Assembly: GCF_963675165.1 (NCBI RefSeq)
Contig: NC_087385.1
Span: 3,782,501 to 3,846,500, forward strand
DNA length: 64,000 bases
Reading direction: 5' to 3'
Source: Halichondria panicea
Lineage: Eukaryota; Porifera; Demospongiae; Suberitida; Halichondriidae
A program made the translations under genes and the position numbers. This document shows positions 54,056 through 64,000 of the stretch, one piece after another. How positions within the stretch are numbered: position 1 is the stretch's first letter; each line of letters starts with the position of its first letter. The notes under the pieces were generated by a model. The model did not search any database and had not been told where the DNA came from. It worked only from the letters and a program-made list of their open reading frames with translations.

Positions 54056-55227
54056 TTATCGTGCTGCTGCAGAAGCCAATATTCCTGATACACCTGCACA
54101 AACATGTACGTGTAACTCACTGTAGTGATTTAATTTACCTGACAAAGGCTAGTAGTTTAGTAACATAGACACGGTGCACTGACGATTAATTATGACTTAC
54201 TATCAAATTCAATCTTGGCGAGAATCTTCTTGGATTTGATGGTGGTCTCCTGGTTCTGTATCTGCACCTGCTCTCCCGTGACAATCCAGCCTTCTTTACT
54301 GACGGTCTCCAATAGAGCACCCCCCTCCAAGGCCAAGTATTCGGAGAGCAGCGTCAGATTAATGTTCTGGTAGCTCACCTTGATCACACTGCAAATATCT
54401 GTCAGGCATGGTGACAAGGATGGTAAGTATGTGCATATCTATATAAATTATTTTATGTTTTGTAGGTTGGGTGTCTGTGTGCGCACGCTATGCTGGGTAC
54501 CAAACTAACCTTTATTTTTTAGTAGCAAGAACACGTTGAATAAATGAGTGTGTTATAGCATTACTGTATAATAATAGTAACTCACAATCTCTGATTGCCC
54601 TTTCAAAGTCAGGCACACTCTCTGCCACCTCCTTGTTCTCGCTAAGGTCCTCCCAGAACTTCTTGAACTGGCAACACTCGAGCACAGAGTATAACTCAAG
54701 GATCTTGATTATCTTCTCTTCTGATTGCTTAGCTTTGTTAGGGAATACTGACATACACAGTTTTAGACCTAGTACAGTACCTTTTACCAGTATAAATGAA
54801 CTAGTTATTTAAATGAGAATGCATAGGATACCAATGGCTCGGACAGCACACATCGGAGTAGAACAAAGTCGGGCTTTGGAAGGACCACAATTGCCTTAAG
54901 CATAATCTTGACTGCAACGTCGACATTACTTTTAGCTGGTATGAATTGGTAGAGCTTCATCAGCACAAGATTGGGCTCAAAATTATACGTGCTTGTACCC
55001 ACTTGATACTGAACGTATTGCTCAAGCGTTTCGATGATTTCAGGATTGTACCTTGTTGTAAAACATAGAAATTAGCACATTTCTAGGCACGACACTCTCC
55101 TGGCTTTAAAGCTACATACAGAACAGATCTATCACGTCTTAACATTAAAAGCTTGATACCTATTGATCCCATTCAACATTGACTTGATTGTTTCCTGCCA
55201 TTCTTCTGGAGAGCTTTCCATATCCAT
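54056..55227 (-). CDS. EIF3K: eIF3 subunit K
   Basis: Exons in transcript order: 55227-55160, 55051-54832, 54727-54586, 54398-54201, 54093-54056; 666 nt in phase, 221 residues (human 218). Conserved landmarks: INRYNPEIIETLEQYV near the N terminus, LYQFIPA, ECCQFKKFWEDLSEN in the HEAT-like/PCI part, and the winged-helix end VSYQNINLTLLSEYL…KEGWIVTGEQV…IEFDSVSGILAS. Role: small subunit of the eIF3 complex in translation initiation, cytosolic. Its start lies 280 bp from the PPP4R4 stop, same strand. The third exon must begin at CAATCAG, since only this acceptor keeps phase and similarity. Confidence 0.92.
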
Positions 55228-55506
55228 TTTAGTCTAAATTGGTCTGGACCACGTGGTTGTGGTCGACAAGAAAGCTAGTGCGAATCCATGATGTACGTAT
55301 TTCCTAGCTATAGCTAACTGTTAATTTATGTTTTGACGTATACAACCTTGTGATAAACATGCATCGAGTCCAGCATAAATCTAGAACAATAATAATAATA
55401 AAAATGTGGATAATTAGTTAGTATAAAACATTATAAATGAAGTCCCAGCTTGAACAATTAATTACATCATCAGATTCACACACACAAAGACACAAATGTG
55501 TACACA

Positions 55507-58500
55507 CTAGCTTGCTCTTTTCTTCACCTTTGAATATTCTAGTGCATACTCCTGTGACTTTTTTTGTTGCTTGGTGCTGTATGTAGAATGTTGTAAGGTG
55601 ACAACAAATAATATACGTAGATCCACATGTTATTTACAGCTGAGGATTAATCACCAAGGCAGTCTTACCTTTTTGTTGCAACTAAATCTTTAGATTTGGC
55701 CACACATGCTTTTGACAATGTTGGTGTAATTGAAGTTTGACTGCCTTTTGCTGTTGATGGCCCTTTACTCTTGCGCATGCTAGACGGTGAACTCCGTGGA
55801 GAAGAACTTGAAAATGCTGTGCCTTTTCTTGAAACTAGCAGGTTAGTAGGAGGAGGTTGTTCACTGTTAGGAACTGATGGAGAAGGAACAGATAGACTCT
55901 TTGTCAAGGAGGATTTTGGTGAACCCGTTGATGAGTTCCGGGAATATTTATCTGCAAAATGATGCACATTGTGAGAATCAAGATACACGATTAGTGTACA
56001 TGTATACAAAATAAATTGTTAACATGCATAATAATTATTTGCACGCAAATAGTTACTAGTTACAAGACAAGTCATTTGAGCATACAGTGGACTCTTGTTA
56101 ATCCGACTCTCTGAATTGTATACAGAGTATGGTACAGGTAGTATAACTTCCCACTGTAGATAATACTATACAATGTCATGTGCAATTACGCAACCCAAGT
56201 GTTATTTAAAGTACGAGATGAGATTAGGTTGGGACAGTTTGTCGGCAACTGTATGTTCTATCGTACACATGCATCAAGTGCCACCTGCACTCACTGGAGC
56301 ACTTTGCTCCTGGAGAGGGTGAACTACCACCAGCAATGGTCACCATGGAGGAAGACGAACTCCTCCTATTCTCACTAGGACTCTTGCCAGTCTTCCCAAT
56401 GGCCTTTTTGGCCTGTCTCTCATATTCCTTGTTCTCCCACAGCAACAGGGCTCTTTCCTCCTCCTCACGCCGCTGGTCAGTCAGGTCAGCCTCAAAAAAC
56501 GTACGTCGAGTCAACTGTACATTGGAAAAAATACTTAATTGTGTAATGTAAAGGATTAGCCCAATATAATTATTGCTCTAACTAAATAGTGTAACTGTAT
56601 GGCATAGCGTTGTCCAGGTGTCATACAGGAGAAAAGGGGATATCCCCTAAAATGTGCATTCGGTTACAAGAAACAAAAGACCTAGTTAGCAAACATTTAA
56701 TCCACGTGCCCTACTTCCCGGAACCCCCTACTTTAAAATCCTGTAATGACACCCTGCTAGTCACCACTCATCAGGCCTATTTTCTCTACATTTTAACTTC
56801 TGTGAAACTGCCTCTAAAAACAATTCATTGCTGTATGTCAATGCACGTTGCATCTACCGTTAGCTATGTTTGTATTTCAAGCAGGACTGCTAAACCTCAA
56901 AAACAGCAAAAATGTTGGCTCTACGATACATAGCTAGGAATTAGAGATAAATAGTTATGACATGGAGCTATTTTGCGATTTCGGCAACTTTTAACGGAGT
57001 AAATACCCATGCGTACACGAATTCCAACTACGCCCAGATACATCTCTCCCGGGCTTACATTTATTATTATTTTTCGACCCCAGCATTCCATTAGAGAAAA
57101 ATCGACCTGATAACAAGGTTAGTACATGCACTGAATAAGTACACATTTTTCAAGGCATAAAGTGGAGCATCACAGATACTTTTCTAAAGATACAATTAGG
57201 AGGAACGAACAAACGAATGATATTGATACAAGTTTTGTATGTACATAAGTACACGTACAGTTTCCATTGCTACTTCGATCCTGTCCATTTCAGTGACAGC
57301 ATCTCTGATTGCTTGAGATGCGTCTGGGTCTCTTTCTTGAGAGATAAGCTTTCTCACAGTCTGCTCGAGCTTCTGTAAGAGTACTCTGTCTCCAGGGAGC
57401 TTCAGGACGGACTTGAGGGAGGGTAGAAGACGGCATAAGTGGAGACGAACGTTCACTATCGGGTCCTGCAACAATTAAAGCAATAAATGTACGTATGTTT
57501 TGTACAAGCTAGTAAACAAATTATACGACTACAGGAGAAATAGCATAAAACAACAGAGAGCACACTTTACTTCAATTTGTGCTCACATTGGCAAGTTCCA
57601 GTAACGGTTGAAAAAAGTATTCTTTAAAAAATCCTCGTGAGAATATGTCCAGTATGAACCCGCAAACTTCAATGTAGAGTAATCTTTGTTTGCAACTAGG
57701 GTTCTGAACACATTCTGTATGCGTGTGTGCATTGTGTTATCACGGTTGATTTATAATTGATTTATGTGTGTGTAAGTGTGTTAACTACACGTATCCGTAC
57801 GTACCTTCACACAGACGTATACAAAGCTCATGTCGAAGCTCTTGCTTTCTGATATGCCTGATAAATATACACAGGGTATTACAGGCAGCTAGCTTCACTG
57901 GGAGGACACACTGCATAAGAAAAAACATGATATGTACCATTTCACAACATACATAATTATATTCGAACAAGAAGGCAAGTTCATGTGAAAATTGCACTTA
58001 TTATAATTATAGTACTGTCAATTTACAAAAGAAACCAACACAAGTCAACTATTTACCAGACCGGTGATGTACTTGAAAAGAATTGGCACAAACTTATTGT
58101 AGAGTTGATCTGAAGTCATGCAGGCAACCAGACACTCCATGGAGAGAATAAGTTTCTGGTGAAGACGCCACTGGCGATGGGTGGAAGCGACCTGCTCACA
58201 ACTTTGGAGAGGAGAGATGAAATCTAAGAGACCGGGTTGCTGTGTGTGTGAGTGAGAGTCTATTACATACAGTGTGCTTGCGCATTGTAGTGACATCTAC
58301 ATGTATGCATATAGCTAGCTACAATGTGTGTATGGAATCCATATGTACAATAACATCAACCTACCCGTGTATCAGGTGATAGAGTTGAAGCTGCTGCAAA
58401 GGCATCCAATGAATCTTGAAGATGACTGACCAAAGCATGCAATACCTAATTCATAATGCATGCATGTGTACACGTACAGTTGTGATATAATTATGTGGGG

Positions 58501-61500
58501 GGGGGGGGCTCAATGAAGTACAGTCGTGTCAATGAGAAGCACAACCAACATGCACTTACCTCTCCGGATGCATCCTTTAGAAGATTCTGATAGATTGGTG
58601 CCAACTTTAATCGGTCACATTTACTCACCATCTTCACAACCTGATTATGACGTTTTATTGAGTACACTCAAACCAAAATACATTCTTGTACAGTCAATAC
58701 GTAAACCAACATTGAAATTCAACCAGCTGGCACTGCTCACCTCATGCAGTCCACAGGCCAGTGATCTCCGTACAGTGGCATAAGGGCTCTCTGCCAGACG
58801 CTTGAGAGGACAAAGCAGTTCTTTGTCAAATGAGCTCTTCCCACAGAACAACACCATTGCCTGCATAGAAGCAGATTTATAGTGAGTACCGTACATGCAT
58901 GTTCTAATTTACCGGACAGCAAAATACAATTATTTTGCGAAATCGGTATAATTATACAAAACTGTACATGTACATGTACCTACATGTAGCCTACACATAC
59001 ATGTAAGGGAAAGCTTTTCAAAGACAGCCTACATACACTACATGTAAATTGATTGTGAACACAATTTTATTGACTCAATCTGCTAACATGTAGTATCATG
59101 CCAACTTACAGGCAGGTTGTAGGCGCACCACCTCCGACACTCTGACTCCACCTCTTCATCAGTGTCAGTGAGTGTGAGTGTGAATGTCGAGGGTGTGTGT
59201 GTATGGGCAGCAGAGGTGAGCTTCTTCTCAGGACATGTGTAGTTGGTGAGCTTCCGATAAAGATCAAGAAACCATAGTCGCTGATCTGAGCCCAGATAGT
59301 CTGGAATGTGTATGGAATGTGTATGTAAGATACCGTAGAGCGGGTTATTTCGCATGGTGGAAATTTTCGTATTTTTTGTAACATTTCTGGCACAATAGGT
59401 TCAACGTCACTATTTTGAGCTGGGTAGTTTGTACAAAAATTTGTACCAACAAAAATTACGCGCAGATACACGTAGCTGTGTAGCAAGCATTTTTCATTCC
59501 CGTGAGTATAATTATAACACTTATTGTCCACTACATAATGGCAATGTAACCCTTCTGCCCCGAGTCCCTGCCCAAGGCCTCAGAGGTTTATAACTTATCT
59601 GTAACATGAATTACCTTTTAGCTCATGACATATTCTTCCGAGCATCTTAGCGAGAGAGAGTACAGTGTCTTGCTCGCCAGAGCCCAGAGCCCACTCACAG
59701 TACTTCTTTAGCATGGGCACTACCTCACTGGTCAGCGTTGTTTTGTCCAGGAAAGCTACAAGGTTGACGAGAGCTTCAATGGCCACAGATCGCACACAGG
59801 GCTCCTCATCGTTTGTCAGTTCTATCAGGTGGGGGAACAGGGTACTCTTGGCTATGTCCAGTCTGTGTGTATGAGGAAAAACTGGTAAATCGACTAAGTG
59901 TTCATGCAGTTCTAATCTGTTCTCTACCTACTACCAAGAGTTCTGAACTCCTGCTACTATCAGGATAGTCTCGCAAGCCATGCCCCTTCACACAAAGAAG
60001 AGTCTGGCAATTCAACATGCGTGCATGTGGAGTTGTCCCCTGCGCCAGGAGACGCCAGAAGATTGGTAGAATGTCATCATCAACCCACTTGTATCATAAA
60101 ACCACACCCACATGACGTCATTAATTAGCATGCTGATAGGCACCTAATCTTCCACACCCACTATAGAGTAGGCGTTGCAGAAACTCCACATGCATGCACA
60201 CTGTTGCCAGACCTTTCTTCGTGTGAAGGGGCGTGGCTTGCGAGACTACTACCAGGAGTGCATGAATTCCTGCTACTACTTGGTGGTGTTAAATTTAATG
60301 ACTAAAATTTAAAGAATCGGAAATTTTGACAACACAACTCACCCCAGAGCTCGTATTAGCTGGTTGAGTTGCTGACACATGATAGCTCTTACTCCAGAGT
60401 CCACGTCTAGACACAGGGACTTGGCCAGTGGACATAGCTCTTTCTTCACCCTGTATGATTGTCAAATACGTATGAACACACTACTCAAGTAGAGAATTAA
60501 TCTGTACATGCACAACAGAAAATATAGTTTCAACCGTCAAAAATGAATACCGTATAGCGCGAAATTTTCATGTACTTAAATTTCGTGAAATGGCCTCTAA
60601 AAGCATTTCGTTGAATAATTTTCGTGGGTTGACTACTTATACTGGAAGCCACGCCTTTAGTCTTTAGAACGTTATATCTGATACAGTAGAACCTCGCTAA
60701 TCCGAATAGAGTGGGACCAGACCCGAATACATGAAATTTCCGGACTATAACGGATAACGAAGACACTTGTGTACATGTAGTATTATTATTATTACTGTGG
60801 CTCACAAGACTCTGGAAAGAAAGTTGAGATAAAAGACTATTCTAACTACGGAAGCTGCTAGAATATTTTATCTCAACTCTAAATTATTTCGTGCAATAAA
60901 TTTTTGTGTAGGATTGCTAACCCACGAAAACAGCGAACTTAAGCCCTCGAAAATTTCGCGCTATACGGTACGTACATCTTAATTGTCACCACTAGAGGTT
61001 AATGTACTGTACAGGTACATGTAGCTCTAGTCTACAGGCTGCAGCATCAACACACCAGTAAGAGTCAAACTTGCTAGCCATGGCTCCCAGTAGTTTGCAG
61101 GTGCCTTGTCTGGACCCAACAGACATTGAGAGTTGGCCATTGGCTTCAGCAATCCTGAGTATCTGTCTTTTGACGACCTCTTTGGGAAGGAGTGGTATGA
61201 TCAGCAGCACTGTTTCCAGCCAGAGATTACTAGTAGCTAGAGGGGACAAGAGGATAGTTCAATTATGTGTACATGTACATACATTTTTGGACTGTATTGA
61301 ATGCACTGTATAATTATAATTCGGTTTTTATTATTAGCAGCAAAGTACTGAAGGGTTTGTGTCCCCAGCAATGCATATAGCGCAAAGCAATAATTGAACA
61401 CAGAGATTAAGCTTCTCTTACTTGTGTCCCTGCTCTCCAGTTGTTGGAGCACAGAGGGTAAACAGGAAGTGACGTAGATGTGTACTGAGACGAGTTCCTG

Positions 61501-62425
61501 TTGGACAATGACAGCAAACACTTTGCTTGCTAGCTTCTGGAACTCATGATTAGCGCCTGGTAATACAGTCTGTAGGAAAGAGGTATGCACAATGTACATC
61601 TTTCTTAAAAAGGACGTGAATAATCAATCACCTCTAATGAGGACCTGGGAAACCCTATGATTAGTTCCTCCAATACGAGTACATACATGCAGACATGTAT
61701 CTGGTACACATTAGTACAAATCTACACATGACATTGTACTTACACAAACTTTAGGGATCACTCTACATAGCGTGTCCATCTGATCGGTTTTGAGTAGTGC
61801 CGGAAGCTGGTCCAACACACACAGCCTTTGCACATCCTGACCGGTGGAGATCAACAGAGCTGCTCTATCCATAACTGAGAGACCTTCATCCACTGAAAGC
61901 TTCTGAATTTCCTCTGGAGACTACAGTGTAGGAACGCATTTATTGCTTTAGCATTAATCACTTTTAGTGAACTCTCAGTCTCACACTGAGTACATTACAC
62001 TGCCTGTACTACAAAAGCGCTATCAACAGGGACTTGTCACTATGAAATAATTGAAAATGAGGCGCTATATCTGCACCTATTCGAGTGCAACCAACAAGTT
62101 AAGTTAATACAGTCTGCAAAACATCTTCGAAGTGATCATATTTGGACCTTTTCGTATTAGCACCAATACAATCACACAAACTACGTTTATACTAAGAAAG
62201 CATTTTGCATGCAAATTAGTCATGCATTCAGCATATCAATTTATACATGAGCTAGCTGGTGGGTGCTCTTACATAGATATTAAGTAACAGTGCAGTCCAT
62301 ACATGTACATGTACCTTATCATTCTTGAGGATCTTCTCAGAGCGAAACTGCTCAAAGTCCTCATTAAGAACCATTTGCTGGTACTCTGGTGAGCTGCTCG
62401 TGAATCCACAATCCCATTCCACCAT
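55507..62425 (-). CDS. PPP4R4: Protein phosphatase 4 regulatory subunit 4
   Basis: Exons in transcript order: 62425-62315, 61920-61744, 61569-61422, 61236-61056, 60450-60343, 59862-59615, 59300-59110, 58860-58741, 58640-58560, 58445-58365, 58239-58057, 57910-57805, 57714-57587, 57465-57259, 56514-56295, 55951-55669, 55576-55507; 2,643 nt in phase, 880 residues (human 873). HEAT-repeat helices run through most of the protein; family blocks include LISTGQDVQRLCVLDQLP, RDTTTSNLWLETVLLIIP, ELCPLAKSLCLDVDSGVRA and DPIVNVRLHLCRLLPSLKS. The last about 190 residues are Ser/Pro-rich with a charged segment (QRREEEERALLLWENKEYE), as in the family. It is expected to bind the PP4 catalytic subunit in the cytosol. 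Divergent from the frame starting at 62658. Confidence 0.92.
56615..56756. mobile_element. CAGGGTGTCAT-ended MITE, copy 2
   Basis: Begins CCAGGTGTCATACAGGAG and ends GTAATGACACCCTG in PPP4R4 intron 14; related to 53044-53268 by its ends and the CCTA/CCCC-rich centre. Confidence 0.55.
59967..60247. mobile_element. 281-bp inverted-repeat element in PPP4R4 intron 5
   Basis: Long terminal inverted repeats of about 50 bp with AGTCTCGCAAGCCATGCCCC, then CTTCACACAAAGAAG, mirrored at the right end. Shares the AGTCTCGCAAGCCA terminus with the element at 63101-63861. Non-coding. Confidence 0.8.
60548..60970. mobile_element. 423-bp inverted-repeat MITE in PPP4R4 intron 4
   Basis: Ends TACCGTATAGCGCGAAATTT and AAATTTCGCGCTATACGGTA. 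A Tigger-like fragment (TAGAACCTCGCTAATCCGAA) at about 60688 seems to lie inside. A partial relative with TACCGTAGAGCGGG is at 59330. Confidence 0.75.
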
Positions 62426-62657
62426 TTTCTGCCTTAAATTAGTACTCTAGCTCTAGCCAGGTGGTAATAGTTTCCAAGATGCATGAAATTTACTCCATTT
62501 AATGAGCATCAGTATCTAATGACAACCGATGGCTAACATGATGTCATGCAAATGATGTCATGCAATTCACGTGTGTCTGCCATGTCAGCAAAAAAAGTAA
62601 GACACAGTCAAATCATTAAAGCTTCAAAACCCTGTTATACCCTCTGCAATCGATCAG
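62426..62657. promoter_or_regulatory. Divergent promoter region of PPP4R4
   Basis: 232 bp between the PPP4R4 start codon and a possible first exon on the other strand. No specific elements identified beyond the spacing; an ATGATGTCATGCAAATGATG repeat is present. Confidence 0.35.
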
Positions 62658-62765
62658 ATGATGTTGCTATCGCTCCTGCTAATCGCCTGTTCAGCATCCA
62701 GTGTGATGGGAATTCCTAAAAGTGGGATAATGAAAGGGCCAGGGGAAATCAATTTCAACAACAAA
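62658..62765 (+). CDS. Possible first exon of a secreted protein (partial)
   Basis: ATG opens a 36-residue frame with a typical signal-peptide core (MMLLSLLLIACSASSVMG) and ends at GTATGC, a good donor, in phase 0. A candidate next exon starts at 62841 after CCCTCCCTTAG and reads NNYLVLNTSPWLF before a stop further on. The remainder is not identifiable in the window, and I do not recognise the protein. It could also be a chance frame. Confidence 0.35.
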
Positions 62766-63100
62766 GTATGCTCTATAAATTTATGGTTAATTAATTAAGT
62801 ACATCTCTAAGGTGTTCATTGTTGTTCGTCCCTCCCTTAGAATAACTATTTGGTACTGAACACTTCACCTTGGCTCTTTATACCCAGACTCCTATCAATG
62901 TGTTGGGACATAATTATGGGGGAATTTGACTTGAAATGTTGACCCTATATTGGGGATTTGACCTGGGCCTTGCGTAGTAAAGACTGCTTTTACAACCTGT
63001 TTTAATGTGTGCAACTTCTTGGGGCTCAACCCCCCCCTGTTTTGACTGGGGGGAATTGGGAGATTTGAACACAGAATCTTCCCCCACCAGGAATTTAGTT

Positions 63101-63861
63101 AGACTCGCAAGCCACTCCCTTTTCTCTGATTGGACGGGGGCGGGAGAAAAGGGACTGGTGACTCTGGGACACATTTTGTGTCTCTACCAGAATTTGGGTA
63201 GAGATTATTCATTGATTTTTCCACGTGATCCAAAAATTGCGTGAGGTTAAGTAGAATTGCGTAGCCTGCAAAAGTGATCGCGGGCTTCTTAGCTACAGTT
63301 TAAGAATGGATGCTAGTGCTAGAAAAGAGAAGATGATGGAGTAATAACATCATCAGGCATTCAGCTAGGATATAGTCATCTAAGACACCAGCAGAGATTA
63401 GCTTGTTTTAGTTTTACGTGATGAGAACTGGCAGCCGAAAGTCATTGGTTGCCTAAAGCTTTTAATAACCTGTACAATACAAGACAGATAATGGCAGAGG
63501 GCAGCAGTTGAATTGAGAGTAGTCAGACTTGTACAAGCTGTCTTAAATCGCTGCCACTCCTCGGTTCAAAGAAGGACTGCCAAGATTTCTACGTTCATCA
63601 GCTGTTCCATGCTAATCCACAAGTTATGGCACAACAGACACTGGTACAAGGATCTATAAAATCAAAAGGCTGGCTAAATAGATCTGTATACTTGTCTTCT
63701 GTGTGTCTTTAGCTTTTCACGCATCAGAATAAATTGGATAATTTGCACGTGACATTAATATTTACTAGCATTCCTGATTTACACAAGCTGTAGCCCAGAG
63801 TCACCAGTCCCTTTTCTCCCGCCCCCGTCCAATCAGAGAAAAGGGAGTGGCTTGCGAGTCT
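63101..63861. mobile_element. 761-bp inverted-repeat transposon, about 68-bp ends
   Basis: Left end AGACTCGCAAGCCACTCCCT is matched by its complement at the right end, and the match continues through CTCTGATTGGACGGGGGCGG for about 68 bp. AATTTAGT occurs on both flanks, suggesting an 8-bp target duplication. The centre shows no transposase frame. Related by its ends to 59967-60247. Confidence 0.8.
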
Positions 63862-64000
63862 AGAATTTAGTGGGGCAACACTAATACATGTAAGATAATA
63901 AATGGGGAGGGCGTGGCCAGGCTAGTGCCCTGACTAGACCCTGGCAAATTATGCTCCTTTTTCTGCCTATTATGCTTTTGAGCAGTGCCCCAAATTCAGC

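Noticed and set aside
54512..54586. Read-through extension of EIF3K exon 3
   Set aside because: The open frame beyond the donor at 54585 is chance; joining to 54398 restores the conserved eIF3k sequence and phase.

Overview
The window is animal nuclear DNA: intron-rich genes with GT–AG (rarely GC–AG) splice sites, polymerase III tRNA-type sequences, many short inverted-repeat transposons and minisatellites. Compact introns, a CARD-like protein of a type I associate with demosponges, and sponge-like repeat families point to a demosponge close to Amphimedon queenslandica. The species call is inference; the eukaryotic call is not. Exon models were joined by hand from splice sites, reading phase and recognised protein similarity. 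Six models (the fusion gene, the CARD-like gene, VPS39, SPATA17, EIF3K and PPP4R4) keep phase across all exons and give one continuous reading frame.

Layout. 877–17228 (+): a 27-exon gene for a predicted 1,882-residue fusion, a secreted-type Notum/pectin-acetylesterase hydrolase with its catalytic triad, then a membrane span, a complete ABCG half-transporter and a 510-residue tail. 18298–20432 (-): a 605-residue CARD-like protein. 20885–50286 (-): VPS39/Vam6 of the HOPS complex, 23 exons over 29.4 kb. Its introns hold much of the rest of the window: an array of about 14 tRNA-Val-derived units (22.08–24.01 kb), a tRNA-Glu gene (26.27 kb), a tandem cluster of an unrecognised five-span membrane protein family (26.8–40.3 kb; three intact copies, two frameshifted, two fragments), a 54-bp minisatellite, and a broken peptide-transporter-like gene split by a fold-back transposon and an assembly gap (44.7–48.0 kb). 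50485–53953 (+): SPATA17 (three IQ motifs), head to head with VPS39 over 198 bp. 54056–55227 (-): EIF3K. 55507–62425 (-): PPP4R4. 62658 onwards (+): a possible first exon of a secreted protein, followed by another inverted-repeat element.

How the genes relate. VPS39, EIF3K, PPP4R4 and SPATA17 are conserved housekeeping or ciliary genes packed closely, in convergent or divergent pairs. The lineage-specific content (CARD-like gene, five-span family, transporter-like gene, tRNA array) is in or next to VPS39 introns and shows tandem duplication, frameshifts and transposon insertion. The most unusual items are the esterase–ABCG fusion and the intronic five-span family.
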